64,000 bases of DNA from positions 62,001 through 126,000 of the forward strand of contig NZ_JAGJRS010000004.1 of assembly GCF_017837635.1 (NCBI RefSeq). Reading direction: 5' to 3'. The first letter of the stretch is position 1; each line of letters opens with the position of its first letter. Under the pieces are notes generated by a model. That model had not been told where the DNA came from. It saw nothing but the letters and a program-made list of their open reading frames with translations, and ran no database searches. Both the position numbers and the translations under genes were made by a program. Source of the DNA: Frateuria flava. Lineage in GTDB: Bacteria; Pseudomonadota; Gammaproteobacteria; Xanthomonadales; Rhodanobacteraceae. This document shows positions 27,303 through 35,876 of this stretch, one piece after another.

Positions 27303-27935
27303 ATGGACGCCAGGGACGCATTTCGATCCGAGTTGACCGCCGCGACACTTCGCGCTGCCAGGGAAGCGGTCGACCGCTTCGGTTCCGAGCGGATCTATTC
27401 GTTCGCGCTGTACACCAACGGCGAATACAACTACCTGTTCGCCTCGGTTTCGACCCAGGCCGGACTTGAGCGGGTCGCCCGCCACTATCTGCAAAAGCCG
27501 GACTTCCAGCGCAGGTGGAAAACCCTCGATGTCGCGATGGCGCACCTGAAATGGAGCCCCTGTGATTCGCCGCACCACGTGGCGCTGGAAGACGGCTTCG
27601 CTGCCGCACAGGCGCAGCTGGACATGCTCTGGGATGCCATCGACGAAGTCGACGTCGACGACGAGGATTTCGACGACGAGTGGGCGGACGACAACTATTC
27701 GCGCTTGTGCGGTTTCGTCGTCGAGGCGAGCGCGGAAGCCCTCGATGGCGTGCGGCGGGCGGGCATCTTCGACGAGGGCGTGACGTTCAACATCCTCATG
27801 GGGGACCAGGGCGAAGACGAGCGGCTGCACTATGCCGCGGCGTTGAACGACGCGGCGGCGGTCGTGCGACTGCGCGAGGATTTCATCGCCGCCGCCAGGC
27901 ACCGTGGCGTGGAAATGGAAGACGATCCCGCGTAA
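27303..27935 (+). CDS. DUF4303-like protein
   Basis: 210-residue acidic cytoplasmic protein. The N-terminal RIYSFALYTNGEYNYLFASV fits the DUF4303 family, whose function is unknown. There is no signal peptide or membrane segment. A central cluster of acidic residues (about 110-126, rich in Asp/Glu) is notable. It faces away from the lipase operon across a 364-base space, so it may be unrelated or share an accessory region with it. The ATG at 27303 is the first in frame and no better start is seen. Confidence 0.76.
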   Translation: MDARDAFRSELTAATLRAAREAVDRFGSERIYSFALYTNGEYNYLFASVSTQAGLERVARHYLQKPDFQRRWKTLDVAMAHLKWSPCDSPHHVALEDGFAAAQAQLDMLWDAIDEVDVDDEDFDDEWADDNYSRLCGFVVEASAEALDGVRRAGIFDEGVTFNILMGDQGEDERLHYAAALNDAAAVVRLREDFIAAARHRGVEMEDDPA

Positions 27936-28279
27936 CGGCCAGTGCGGCTGCGCCGATCACTCGAGCAACGGATCGCCCCCCGTTCGAGACGCCACGCAAC
28001 CTCGCTGGCACTGCGGTGAGCATGCCGCCTGGCGGCGACGACAGCTTCAAGGCGGCTCCGGCGCCCGTCACGTCCCGAGCGGCGCGCCAATCTTTTCCGC
28101 GCTGGCGTGGGTGCCCGAGGCCGGCGCCAAACCAGCAATCGAAAGCTCCGCTCTCACTGGCGCTTACGCGCACCGGCGAATCGCGCGCACGCGAACTTCG
28201 AGACTTGCGCTTCGTCACTGACACGTGCCGCCGAACGAATGCGCTCCCCGAACGAGGGGAACAGAACGCCGCGCTTCGC
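27936..28279. other. 344-base gap without a recognisable gene
   Basis: Between the DUF4303 stop and the end of the convergent diguanylate cyclase gene. Short open frames exist on both strands but look like GC-rich noise. Near 28243-28262 CCCC-GAACGA-GGGG forms a small hairpin, which may terminate the cyclase or DUF4303 transcript. Otherwise I see nothing. Confidence 0.45.
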
Positions 28280-29389
28280 TCAGAACAGGTCGATGCTGCC
28301 GGTGCTCACCGGCTCGGCGGCCAGCGCGCCGCGGCGGACCAGCTCCTCGTAGCCGTGGGTGCGGTTGCGGCCGTGTTCCTTGGCGAAGTACAGGGCCTTG
28401 TCCGCACGGTCGATGACCGTCTCCGGGTAATCGCCCATCGCGGCGAGCGCGTAGCCGACGCTGACGGTAACGTGGCCGACCTGCGGGAACAGGTAGCTGG
28501 CCACCCGCTGGCGGAAGCGTTCGAGCGCGCCGCGCGCCTCGGCTTCGTCGTGGCCGGCCAGCAGCACCACGAACTCCTCGCCGCCGAAGCGGAACAGCAC
28601 GTCGGCCTGGCGGAAGCTGGCGCGCATCTGCTGCGCCAGCAGCAGGATCACCTCGTCGCCGTAGATGTGCCCGTAGGTGTCGTTGATGCGCTTGAAATGG
28701 TCGATGTCGAAGATCGCCAGCCACACGTTGTCGGGGCCGGCATGGCCGGCGCGACGCTCGTGGGGCGCCCGCGCCGGTTCCGGATGGTCGAACAGCCGCT
28801 GCAAGTGGCGCTCGAAGGTGCGGCGGTTGTACAGGCCGGTGAGCTTGTCGCGCTCGCTCTCGTTGAGCAGGGTGATGTAGTTGGCGTAGATCCGCGCGAA
28901 GCCTTCGGCCAGCGCGTGGGCACCGTCCAGCGGCGTATCGGATTCCAGCTGCAGCGCGCCCAGCGCGCGCCCTTCGTGCAGGATCGGAACGTACAGGCGG
29001 TGCTCGTCGGCCAGCGTCTCGGCAAAGCTCTGCTGCTGGTCCATGCAGCGCCATACCGGTTCCAGCGCGGGATCGTCGGCGATCGGCGCGCCGGTGTGCA
29101 GGCAGAACAGGCCCTGCGCATCGGCGGCGCAACGGACCAGGCTTTCCAGCCGGCGGCCGTCGGCCGCGCGCTTGCACAACACGACTGCGCGCGCCGGCGC
29201 CAGCTCGGCCAGCGACAGGGCCAGGCTGTGGTCGAGCGCGTCGGTATCACGATGGTGGGTGAACGCGGCCACCGAGGCGAGCAGGCGCGCCTGCGCCGGC
29301 GCGATCGGGCTTCGCGGCACCGGCGCCAATGCGGACAAGGCCCGCGCTGACGCGGCTTCCTGCGCAACGATGTCGTATGCCACGGACAT
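28280..29389 (-). CDS. diguanylate cyclase with N-terminal GAF-like sensor
   Basis: 369-residue cytoplasmic protein that should make cyclic di-GMP, the signal for biofilm and sessile growth. The C-terminal GGDEF domain begins near residue 180 (RDKLTGLYNRRTFERHLQRL), with the metal-binding FDIDHFKRINDTYGH and the active-site motif GGEEF near 268. The N-terminal half (LASVAAFTHHRDTDALDHSL onward) looks like a GAF-type ligand or signal domain; I see no transmembrane helix. A REP-free promoter region lies upstream. No phosphodiesterase gene is nearby. The RxxD inhibitory site is not obvious just before GGEEF. Confidence 0.92.
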   Translation of the reverse strand: MSVAYDIVAQEAASARALSALAPVPRSPIAPAQARLLASVAAFTHHRDTDALDHSLALSLAELAPARAVVLCKRAADGRRLESLVRCAADAQGLFCLHTGAPIADDPALEPVWRCMDQQQSFAETLADEHRLYVPILHEGRALGALQLESDTPLDGAHALAEGFARIYANYITLLNESERDKLTGLYNRRTFERHLQRLFDHPEPARAPHERRAGHAGPDNVWLAIFDIDHFKRINDTYGHIYGDEVILLLAQQMRASFRQADVLFRFGGEEFVVLLAGHDEAEARGALERFRQRVASYLFPQVGHVTVSVGYALAAMGDYPETVIDRADKALYFAKEHGRNRTHGYEELVRRGALAAEPVSTGSIDLF

Positions 29390-29585
29390 GCCCGGCTCCC
29401 GGGGATGGCTTCAACGCTTGGCCGTCGCTCGCGCAACGGAACCTTCGCCTGACTTATCGGCCGCCGCGGCGTGCACTTGAGCGGGTGCCGTCGGCGGCGC
29501 GCCGTGCCGCGATGCACCTTTTGCCGCGCGCTTGACGGGCCTTGCGCGAGGCTCGGGGCCATTCGCCTCCCCACGGAGCCACGCC

Positions 29586-29756
29586 ATGCCGAACAATCCC
29601 CAGCATCCCGAGCCGCCGATCGCCCAGCCCGGCAAGCTGCGGCCCGATGAAGAAATCCGTAACCCCGGCCATGCCAGTCCCGCGCGCGACGCCGATCCGG
29701 ACCCGCTTGGCAGCCCGCTGCAAGAAAACGATCCGCTGCAGCCGCCGCCGCCCTGA
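29586..29756 (+). CDS. small Pro-rich hypothetical protein
   Basis: 56-residue, strongly hydrophilic and proline-rich protein (MPNNPQHPEPPIAQPGKL, ending NDPLQPPPP). There are no cysteines or hydrophobic segments, so it is probably disordered. A GGAG sits 9 bases upstream of the ATG at 29586. It lies between the divergent cyclase gene and ubiA. I do not recognise the family, and translation is only suggested by codon content and the ribosome site. Confidence 0.5.
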   Translation: MPNNPQHPEPPIAQPGKLRPDEEIRNPGHASPARDADPDPLGSPLQENDPLQPPPP

Positions 29757-29874
29757 GCTTCGCCCCGACCGGGGGCCCGCGGCCCCCGCCGGGTAAGCGG
29801 CCCGAGGTCACGCAGGACGCAAAAGCGTGGCGCCGCGCAATCGCCGGGCGGCGGGCCGGGCTAAACTGCCGCGC

Positions 29875-30891
29875 ATGGCCCCTCCTCCCCGCAAGCGCCA
29901 GCGCCGCACGCCGCCGACCACGGCGCGGCCGCGCCCCGCCGCACCGGCACCTTCCCGTCCCATCCGCCCCGCGGACAGCTCCTCCCGCGCCACACGCGTG
30001 CTCGACCTGCTGCTGCGCCCGCTGCCGCCGCACTGGCGCGACAAGGCCGCCGATTACCTCGTGCTCACCCGCATGGACCGGCCGATCGGGGCGCTGCTGC
30101 TGCTGTGGCCGACCTGGTGGGCGCTGTGGCTGGCTGCCGGGGATTTCCCGCCGTGGGGCGCACTGGTGATCTTCACCCTGGGCGTGTTCGCCATGCGCTC
30201 GGCCGGTTGCGCGATCAACGACTACGCCGACCGCAAGCTCGATCCGCAGGTGGCGCGCACCGCCGGACGACCGATCGCCAGCGGCCGGGTCAGCCCGCGC
30301 GAGGCGCTGATCGTGTTCGGCGCGCTGCTGGCGTTCGCCTTCGTGCTGGTGCTGTTCACCAACGCGTTGACCATCAAACTGTCCTTCGCCGGCGCGGCGC
30401 TGGCGGCGATCTACCCGTTCACCAAGCGCTGGACCTACCTGCCGCAGGTGGTGCTGGGTGCGGCGTTCGGCTGGTCGATCCCGATGGCATTCGCCGCGGT
30501 GACCCACACCGTACCGCCGCTGGGCTGGCTGCTGTTCCTGGGCAACATCCTGTGGTCGGTGATCTACGACACCGAGTACGCGATGGTCGATCGCGACGAC
30601 GACCTGAAGGTCGGCGCCAAGTCGACCGCGATCCTGTTCGGCGATGCCGACGTGCCGATCCTGGGGATGCTGATCGGCACCTTCCTGCTGGCCATGCTGT
30701 TCGTTGGCCAGCGCGCGCAGCTGCCCTGGCCGTACTGGCTCGGCCTGCTCGCCGCCGCCGGCCTGTTCGGCTACCAGCTGTGGCTGATCCGCCGCCGCGC
30801 GCGCGACGCCTGCCTGGCCGCGTTCCGCCACAACAACTGGGTCGGCCTGGCGCTGTGGATCGGGATCGTGCTGGGCCTGGCGGTGAAGTGA
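29875..30891 (+). CDS. ubiA: 4-hydroxybenzoate octaprenyltransferase
   Basis: 338-residue membrane prenyltransferase of ubiquinone synthesis, joining a polyprenyl chain to 4-hydroxybenzoate. The two Asp-rich motifs are NDYADRKLD near 115 and DTEYAMVDRDDDLKVG near 232, which bind Mg and the diphosphate. About eight membrane helices are visible. The first 45 residues are Arg/Pro-rich and basic, longer than the usual N-terminus, which may begin nearer DYLVLTRMDRPIG (about residue 60). I kept the ATG at 29875 because a TAAACT box (29862-29867) would start transcription next to it. A downstream start would remove the extension. Confidence 0.92.
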   Translation: MAPPPRKRQRRTPPTTARPRPAAPAPSRPIRPADSSSRATRVLDLLLRPLPPHWRDKAADYLVLTRMDRPIGALLLLWPTWWALWLAAGDFPPWGALVIFTLGVFAMRSAGCAINDYADRKLDPQVARTAGRPIASGRVSPREALIVFGALLAFAFVLVLFTNALTIKLSFAGAALAAIYPFTKRWTYLPQVVLGAAFGWSIPMAFAAVTHTVPPLGWLLFLGNILWSVIYDTEYAMVDRDDDLKVGAKSTAILFGDADVPILGMLIGTFLLAMLFVGQRAQLPWPYWLGLLAAAGLFGYQLWLIRRRARDACLAAFRHNNWVGLALWIGIVLGLAVK

Positions 30892-30915
30892 AGCGCGATC
30901 CCTCGTAGCAGCCCG

Positions 30916-31644
30916 CTACAAAGGGCGCTGCCGTGGCGCAGGCGCCCGCGCCAATGCCCACACCTCCACCCGCGCCACGCCTGCCCGCTTGAGCACCCGT
31001 GCGCACTCGGCCAGCGTCGCGCCGGTGGTCATCACATCGTCGAGCAAGACCACGTGCGCCGGCAGCACCCGTCCTTCGCGCAGCGCGAAGGCCCCGCGCA
31101 CGTTGCGCCGCCGTGCCGCCGCATCGAGCTCGGTTTGCGCTTCGGTGGCACGCACACGCAGCAGCCCGTCGTGCCGCACCGGCACGCCGAGCGCACGGCC
31201 GAGCGGCCGCGCCAGCTCCAGCGCCTGGTTGTAGCCACGCTGGCGCAGGCGCGAGCGATGCAGCGGCACCGGAAGGATCAGCGTCGGCCGCGCGAGCGGC
31301 GGTGGCACGCACCGCCACAGCCGCGCCAACGTACGTCCGGCGGCCAGGTCGCGACCGAACTTGTAGCGCGCCTCCAGCCGGTCCAGCGGCCATCCGTAGC
31401 GAAATGGCGCCCAGGCCGCGTCCCACGGCGGCGGCTTGCGCTGGCAGCGGCCGCACGTAGCCGCCGCACGGGGCAGGGGCAGCGCACACCGCGCGCAGCA
31501 ACTGGTGTTGCGTGGCAGCTCCGCGGCGCAGGCGTGACAAAGGTCGAGCCCATCGCCGCCGGCGTCGCCGCACAGCAGGCAGCGCCACGGCAGCAGCCAG
31601 GCGTGCAGGTGGGCGAGGTGGCGGGCAAGCGCATCCATGCGCAT
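30916..31644 (-). CDS. comF: ComF-family phosphoribosyltransferase
   Basis: 242-residue ComF-like protein. The N-terminal half has zinc-finger cysteines (CLLCGDAGGDGLDLCHAC, then CCARC and CGRC). The C-terminal half has the phosphoribosyl-pyrophosphate loop VVLLDDVMTTGATLAEC near 205. In other bacteria ComF is tied to DNA uptake and to genome maintenance; its exact biochemical role is not certain. The start is taken at 31644 (MRMDALARHL), removing an unlikely N-terminal extension. It is convergent with ubiA over a 24-base gap, and another small gene lies just upstream. Confidence 0.88.
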   Translation of the reverse strand: MRMDALARHLAHLHAWLLPWRCLLCGDAGGDGLDLCHACAAELPRNTSCCARCALPLPRAAATCGRCQRKPPPWDAAWAPFRYGWPLDRLEARYKFGRDLAAGRTLARLWRCVPPPLARPTLILPVPLHRSRLRQRGYNQALELARPLGRALGVPVRHDGLLRVRATEAQTELDAAARRRNVRGAFALREGRVLPAHVVLLDDVMTTGATLAECARVLKRAGVARVEVWALARAPAPRQRPL

Positions 31645-31655
31645 CGGAGGGGATG

Positions 31656-31862
31656 TCAGTCCCTGGGCTTGTACAGCGCCGCGTCGAGGATCGACCACAG
31701 GTGGATGATCCAGCCCATCCAGACGATCCACAGCGCGGCGGCGAGCACGAACATGATGATCGCCTTGAGCAATCGTCCTTGCACCAACTGGCCCAGGCCG
31801 GGAATGAAGAAACTGCAGACCGCCGCGATGACGTTGCCGGTGCTGCCCTGACCTGCGCTCAT
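31656..31862 (-). CDS. small TM2-like membrane protein
   Basis: 68-residue membrane protein with two hydrophobic segments (NVIAAVCSFFIPGLGQLVQG and AIIMFVLAAALWIVWMGWII) joined by the motif PGLGQLVQGRLLKA, the pattern of the TM2 family. Function is unknown. The stop lies 11 bases before comF, so both may be transcribed together. The start ATG at 31862 removes an N-terminal stretch that would overlap the bioB promoter. Confidence 0.8.
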   Translation of the reverse strand: MSAGQGSTGNVIAAVCSFFIPGLGQLVQGRLLKAIIMFVLAAALWIVWMGWIIHLWSILDAALYKPRD

Positions 31863-31906
31863 CGGGTTGCTCCGTGGGGTGGGACCCCGATGGTAGCGGA
31901 CTGGCG

Positions 31907-31973
31907 TTGATGCCATCGCGTCAACCGATCGCACTTGATGCCAGTTGACAGACGCCGGGCCCCTTCCCACACT
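31907..31973 (+). promoter_or_regulatory. bioB promoter with repeated TTGATGCCA
   Basis: TTGACA (31945-31950) and CACACT (31968-31973) are 17 bases apart, giving a transcription start near 31980 and a 24-base leader before bioB. The nonamer TTGATGCCA occurs twice, at 31907-31915 and 31935-31943, 28 bases apart, the second just before the -35. It could be a repressor site, but no known biotin operator sequence matches it. Confidence 0.45.
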
Positions 31974-32003
31974 GCCGCGTCCCCACGCGGAGTCGCCGTT
32001 TTC

Positions 32004-33005
32004 ATGTCATCTGCCCCGATCCGCCACGACTGGACGCGCGCGGAAGTCGCCGCGCTGTTCGCGCTGCCGTTCAACGACCTGCTGCACCGCGCGCACTCGG
32101 TGCACCGCGAGCACCACGATTCCAACGCGGTGCAGGTCTCGACCCTGCTCTCGATCAAGACCGGCGGCTGCCCCGAGGACTGCGCCTACTGCCCGCAGGC
32201 GCAGCGCTACCAGACCGGCGTGAAGGCCGAGAAACTGATGAGCATCGACGCGGTGGTCGCGCGCGCGCAGGCCGCCAAGGACGCCGGCGCCAGCCGCTTC
32301 TGCATGGGCGCGGCCTGGCGCAGCCCGAAAGACCGCGATGTCGCCAAGGTCGCGCAAATCGTCTCCGCGGTGAAGGCACTGGGCCTGGAAACGTGCGCCA
32401 CGCTGGGCATGCTGAGCGGCGAGCAGGCCGGCACGCTCAGGCAGGCCGGGCTGGACTACTACAACCACAACCTCGACAGCGCGCCGGAGTTCTACGGCCA
32501 GATCATCCACACGCGCGAGTACCAGGATCGCCTGGACACGCTCGAACACGTGCGCGGCGCAGGCCTGAAGACCTGCTGCGGCGGCATCGTCGGCATGGGC
32601 GAATCGCGCGAGCAGCGCGCCGGCCTGCTGCAGGCGCTGGCCAACCTGCCGGAGCATCCGCAGTCGGTGCCGATCAACCAGCTGGTGCAGGTCGAGGGCA
32701 CGCCGCTGCACGGCACCGAGGCGCTGGACCCGTTCGAGTTCGTGCGTACCATCGCGGCGGCGCGCATCCTGATGCCCGCCTCGATGGTGCGCCTGTCCGC
32801 CGGCCGCCAGCAGATGGACGAGGCGGTGCAGGCGCTGTGCTTCCACGCCGGCGCCAACTCGATCTTCTACGGCGAGAAGCTGCTGACCACCGGCAACCCC
32901 GACGTCGCCGCCGACCGCGCACTGTTCGCGCGGCTGGATCTGCATCCGCTTGAAGTGGTCGAGCATTCGGGCACGGTGCACGCCGACATCCTCGAATCGG
33001 CCTGA
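32004..33005 (+). CDS. bioB: biotin synthase
   Basis: 333-residue radical-SAM enzyme that inserts sulfur into dethiobiotin. The 4Fe-4S cluster cysteines are Cys56, Cys60 and Cys63 in [12 protein letters not shown]. Other family segments include [36 protein letters not shown] and [14 protein letters not shown]. The start [10 protein letters not shown] at 32004 is chosen because the longer frame overlaps the promoter region. It is the first gene of the cluster, eight bases before bioF, and divergent from the small TM2-like gene. Confidence 0.97.
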   Translation: MSSAPIRHDWTRAEVAALFALPFNDLLHRAHSVHREHHDSNAVQVSTLLSIKTGGCPEDCAYCPQAQRYQTGVKAEKLMSIDAVVARAQAAKDAGASRFCMGAAWRSPKDRDVAKVAQIVSAVKALGLETCATLGMLSGEQAGTLRQAGLDYYNHNLDSAPEFYGQIIHTREYQDRLDTLEHVRGAGLKTCCGGIVGMGESREQRAGLLQALANLPEHPQSVPINQLVQVEGTPLHGTEALDPFEFVRTIAAARILMPASMVRLSAGRQQMDEAVQALCFHAGANSIFYGEKLLTTGNPDVAADRALFARLDLHPLEVVEHSGTVHADILESA

Positions 33006-33013
33006 TCGCCTCG

Positions 33014-34201
33014 ATGCGCGCGGACCTGCTGCAACGGCTGGCCGTCCGGACAGCCGAACGCGCACAGGCGGACCTGCTGCGCCGCGCACGCACCATCGAG
33101 CATGCCCAGGGCCCGTGGTTGGAGACCGGTGAGCGTCGCCTGCTCGACTTCTGCTCCAACGACTACCTGGGCCTGGCCCGGCACCCGCAGCTGATCGGCG
33201 CGTTCAAGCGCGTGGCCGACGACGAAGGGGTGGGCAGCACCGCCGCGCACCTGGTCTGCGGCCACCGCCGCGAGCACGCGATGCTGGAGGAAGCGCTGGC
33301 CGACTGGACCGGCCGCGAGCGTGCGCTGCTGTTTTCCACCGGCTACATGGCCAACCTGGGCGTGCTGCAGGCACTGCTCGGCCGCGGCGACCTGTGCGTG
33401 CAGGACAAGCTCAACCACGCCTGCCTGCTCGATGGCGCCACGCTCGCCGGCGCTACGCTGCGCCGCTATCCGCATGGCGATGCCCCCGCCGCCGCCCGCC
33501 AGCTGGCCGGCCTGCCCGATGCCGCTGCGCTGCTCGCGACCGACGGCGTCTTCAGCATGGACGGCGACCGCGCGCCGCTGCGCGAGCTCGCCGCACTCTG
33601 CCGGCGCGAGGGCGCCACGTTGATGGTGGACGATGCGCACGGCCTGGGCGTGCTCGGACCCGACGGCGCCGGCAGCGTTGCCGAAGCCGGCCTGGGCCCG
33701 CGCGACGTGCCGGTGCTGATGGCCACGCTGGGCAAGGCGCTCGGTACCCACGGCGCCTTCGTCGCCGGCTCGGCCACGCTGGTCGAGGGGCTGACCCAAT
33801 TCGCCCGCACCTATGTCTACACCACCGCCATGGCGCCCGCCGTGGCTGCCGCGGCACTCACCGCGGTGCGACTGGCGCGCACCGAACACGGGCGGCGCGA
33901 AAGGCTTGCCGTGCTGATCGCACGCTTCCGCACCGGTGCGGCGCAACTGGGCCTGCCGCTCGCCGCCTCGGATACGCCGATCCAGCCGTTGCTGCTGGGC
34001 GATGCCACCCGCGCACTCGCCGCGGCACGCGCGCTGGAGGCTCAGGGCCTGCTGGTGACCGCGATCCGTCCACCCACGGTGCCCGCCGGCCAGGCGCGCC
34101 TGCGCATCACGCTGAGCGCGGCGCACGAGGAGGAGCACGTCGATCGCCTGCTCGAGGCGCTGGCGACCCTGTCGCGGGGCGACGACGGCGCGCCGGTATA
34201 A
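33014..34201 (+). CDS. bioF: 8-amino-7-oxononanoate synthase
   Basis: 395-residue PLP enzyme condensing pimeloyl-ACP/CoA with alanine. The family segments FCSNDYLGLARHPQLIG, GVGSTAAHLVCGHRREH, DKLNHACLLDGATLAGA and MVDDAHGLGVLG are present. The cofactor lysine is Lys241 in ATLGKALGTHGAF. It begins eight bases after bioB. Its TAA lies inside a TATAAT (34197-34202), which may be the promoter of the next gene. Confidence 0.96.
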   Translation: MRADLLQRLAVRTAERAQADLLRRARTIEHAQGPWLETGERRLLDFCSNDYLGLARHPQLIGAFKRVADDEGVGSTAAHLVCGHRREHAMLEEALADWTGRERALLFSTGYMANLGVLQALLGRGDLCVQDKLNHACLLDGATLAGATLRRYPHGDAPAAARQLAGLPDAAALLATDGVFSMDGDRAPLRELAALCRREGATLMVDDAHGLGVLGPDGAGSVAEAGLGPRDVPVLMATLGKALGTHGAFVAGSATLVEGLTQFARTYVYTTAMAPAVAAAALTAVRLARTEHGRRERLAVLIARFRTGAAQLGLPLAASDTPIQPLLLGDATRALAAARALEAQGLLVTAIRPPTVPAGQARLRITLSAAHEEEHVDRLLEALATLSRGDDGAPV

Positions 34202-34227
34202 TCGACGGCTCGCCGTACCCGACTCCC

Positions 34228-35106
34228 ATGATCGTCAACGTCGCCGCCTACCGCTTCGTCCCGCTCGCGGACCTCCCCGCGCTGCGTGCATCCCTGTACG
34301 CCCGAGCCGAGGCCCTGGCGCTCAAGGGCACCATCCTGCTCGCGCCCGAAGGCATCAACCTGTTCCTGGCGGGTACCCGCGAGGGGGTCGACGGCTACCT
34401 CGGCTGGCTGCGCGAAGACGCGCGCTTTGCCGACCTGCCGGTGAAAGAGTCACTGTCCGCGCAGATCCCGTTCGGGCGCCTGCGGGTGCGGCTCAAGCGG
34501 GAGATTATCACGCTGCGCGCGCCGGTCGCGCCCCACCAGGGCCGGGCGCCTGCGGTCGAGGCGGCCACGCTCAAGCGCTGGCTCGACCAGGGGCATGACG
34601 ACGACGGCCGCGAGGTGGTGTTGCTGGATACGCGCAACGACTACGAGACCGACGCGGGGCGCTTCGCCGGTGCAGTCGACTACCGCGTACCGAGTTTTAC
34701 CGCCTTGCCTGACGCGGTCATGGCCGACCGCGAGCGCTATCTGGGCAAGACCATCGTCTCCTACTGCACCGGTGGCATCCGCTGCGAAAAGGCTGCGCTT
34801 CACCTGAGCGCGCTGGGGTTGGGCGAGGTGCTGCAGCTCGAAGGCGGCATCCTCACGTACCTGGAGGAGACCGACGGCAGCCATTGGGAAGGCGCGTGCT
34901 TCGTGTTTGATGGCCGGGGCGCGGTGGATCGCAACCTGCAGCCGACCGAGCTCCTTCTCCCCGTCGAGGACGGGGTATCGGCGAGGGGCGGCGCTTGCGC
35001 GGAATCCGCATCGAGCCTCTCGCCATCTGCCTCCCTCCCCGCGAGCCCCAGCCCTTCACCCGAGCCCTTTCCCCGACGGGAAGAGGGGGCCGAAGACTTC
35101 GCATGA
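34228..35106 (+). CDS. trhO: tRNA uridine-34 hydroxylase, rhodanese domain, with repeat-derived tail
   Basis: 292-residue protein of the YceA/TrhO family that adds a hydroxyl to U34 in tRNAs. It begins IVNVAAYRFVPLADLPALRA, then PEGINLFLAG and the rhodanese domain with LDTRNDYETDAGRFAGA and the active loop YCTGGIRCEKAA (Cys180, Cys186). The natural fold seems to end near FVFDGRGAVDRNL (about 237). The last 50 residues are Pro/Ser/Ala-rich and are encoded by a REPIN-like repeat, so the reading frame has run through it. The gene is inside the biotin cluster, but it is not a biotin enzyme. A TATAAT overlapping the bioF stop may give it its own promoter; its TGA overlaps the bioH ATG. Confidence 0.87.
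   Translation: MIVNVAAYRFVPLADLPALRASLYARAEALALKGTILLAPEGINLFLAGTREGVDGYLGWLREDARFADLPVKESLSAQIPFGRLRVRLKREIITLRAPVAPHQGRAPAVEAATLKRWLDQGHDDDGREVVLLDTRNDYETDAGRFAGAVDYRVPSFTALPDAVMADRERYLGKTIVSYCTGGIRCEKAALHLSALGLGEVLQLEGGILTYLEETDGSHWEGACFVFDGRGAVDRNLQPTELLLPVEDGVSARGGACAESASSLSPSASLPASPSPSPEPFPRREEGAEDFA
34959..35087. repeat. REPIN-like repeat inside trhO
   Basis: Two hairpins about 90 bases apart: CCCCGTC-GAG-GACGGGG (34959-34975) and CCCTTTCCC-CGAC-GGGAAGAGGG (35065-35087). The second is preceded by CCCTTCACCC, very similar to TCCTTCACCC before the second hairpin of the element at 53258-53385. The whole unit lies within the trhO reading frame and supplies most of its C-terminal tail. Confidence 0.72.
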
Positions 35107-35876
35107 CCCTGCATATCGACAAGCTGGGCCACGGCCCGCAGCCGCTGGTCCTCCTCCACGGCTGGGCCATGCACGGCGGCATATTCGCGCCGCTGGTCGA
35201 GGCGCTGGCCGCGCAGTGCACGCTGTACGTGGTCGACCTCCCCGGCCACGGCCACTCGCGCGCCTGCGGCCTGCCGCTGGAGCCACACGCCATCGCCGAG
35301 GCGATCGCCGCCGCCACGCCCCCGGGCCCCTGGCTGGGTTGGTCGCTGGGCGGCCTGGTCGCCCTCGCCGCGGCGCTCGACATGCCCGACCAGGTACGCG
35401 GCCTGGCAATGCTCTGCGCCACGCCCAGGTTCGTGCGCAGCGCCGACTGGCCGCACGGCAGTGACGCCGCCCTGGTCCACCAGCTCGCGCTGGACCTGGA
35501 AACCGACTACCACGCCACACTCGAGCGCTTCCTCGCGCTCGAGGCGATGGGCAGCAACGACCCCAAGGCCGAGCTGCGCCGCCTGCGCACGGACGTCTTT
35601 GCGCGCGGCGAACCGGAACTGCGCGTGCTGCAGGAAGGCATCGGTCTGCTCGAATGCACCGATCTGCGCGCGCGCCTGCCGCAACTGGCCGTGCCCAGCA
35701 CGTGGATCGCCGGCCGTCGCGACCGGCTGGTGCCGCCGGCCGCCATGGCCTGGTCGGCCGAGCGCTGCGGTGGGCGCTTCGTGGAAATCCCCGGCGCCGG
35801 CCACGCGCCCTTCATCGGCCACGCCGGTGCCGTGGCCGATGCACTGCAGCCCCTGTTCGCGGAAACCCTGGCATGA
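35103..35876 (+). CDS. bioH: pimeloyl-ACP methyl ester carboxylesterase
   Basis: 257-residue alpha/beta hydrolase removing the methyl group from pimeloyl-ACP methyl ester, ending BioC-started chain building. LVLLHGWAMHGGIF carries the oxyanion region, GWSLGGLVALAAAL the nucleophile Ser81, GRRDRLVPP near 206 the Asp, and GAGHAPFIG the His. The ATG overlaps the trhO stop (ATGA). Its own stop overlaps the bioC start, so bioH-bioC are coupled. Confidence 0.94.
   Translation: MTLHIDKLGHGPQPLVLLHGWAMHGGIFAPLVEALAAQCTLYVVDLPGHGHSRACGLPLEPHAIAEAIAAATPPGPWLGWSLGGLVALAAALDMPDQVRGLAMLCATPRFVRSADWPHGSDAALVHQLALDLETDYHATLERFLALEAMGSNDPKAELRRLRTDVFARGEPELRVLQEGIGLLECTDLRARLPQLAVPSTWIAGRRDRLVPPAAMAWSAERCGGRFVEIPGAGHAPFIGHAGAVADALQPLFAETLA

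Noticed and set aside
27883-28224. Minus-strand frame of about 110 codons in the gap before the cyclase gene
   Set aside because: No recognisable domain, ribosome site or promoter, and the amino-acid make-up is typical of GC-rich noise.
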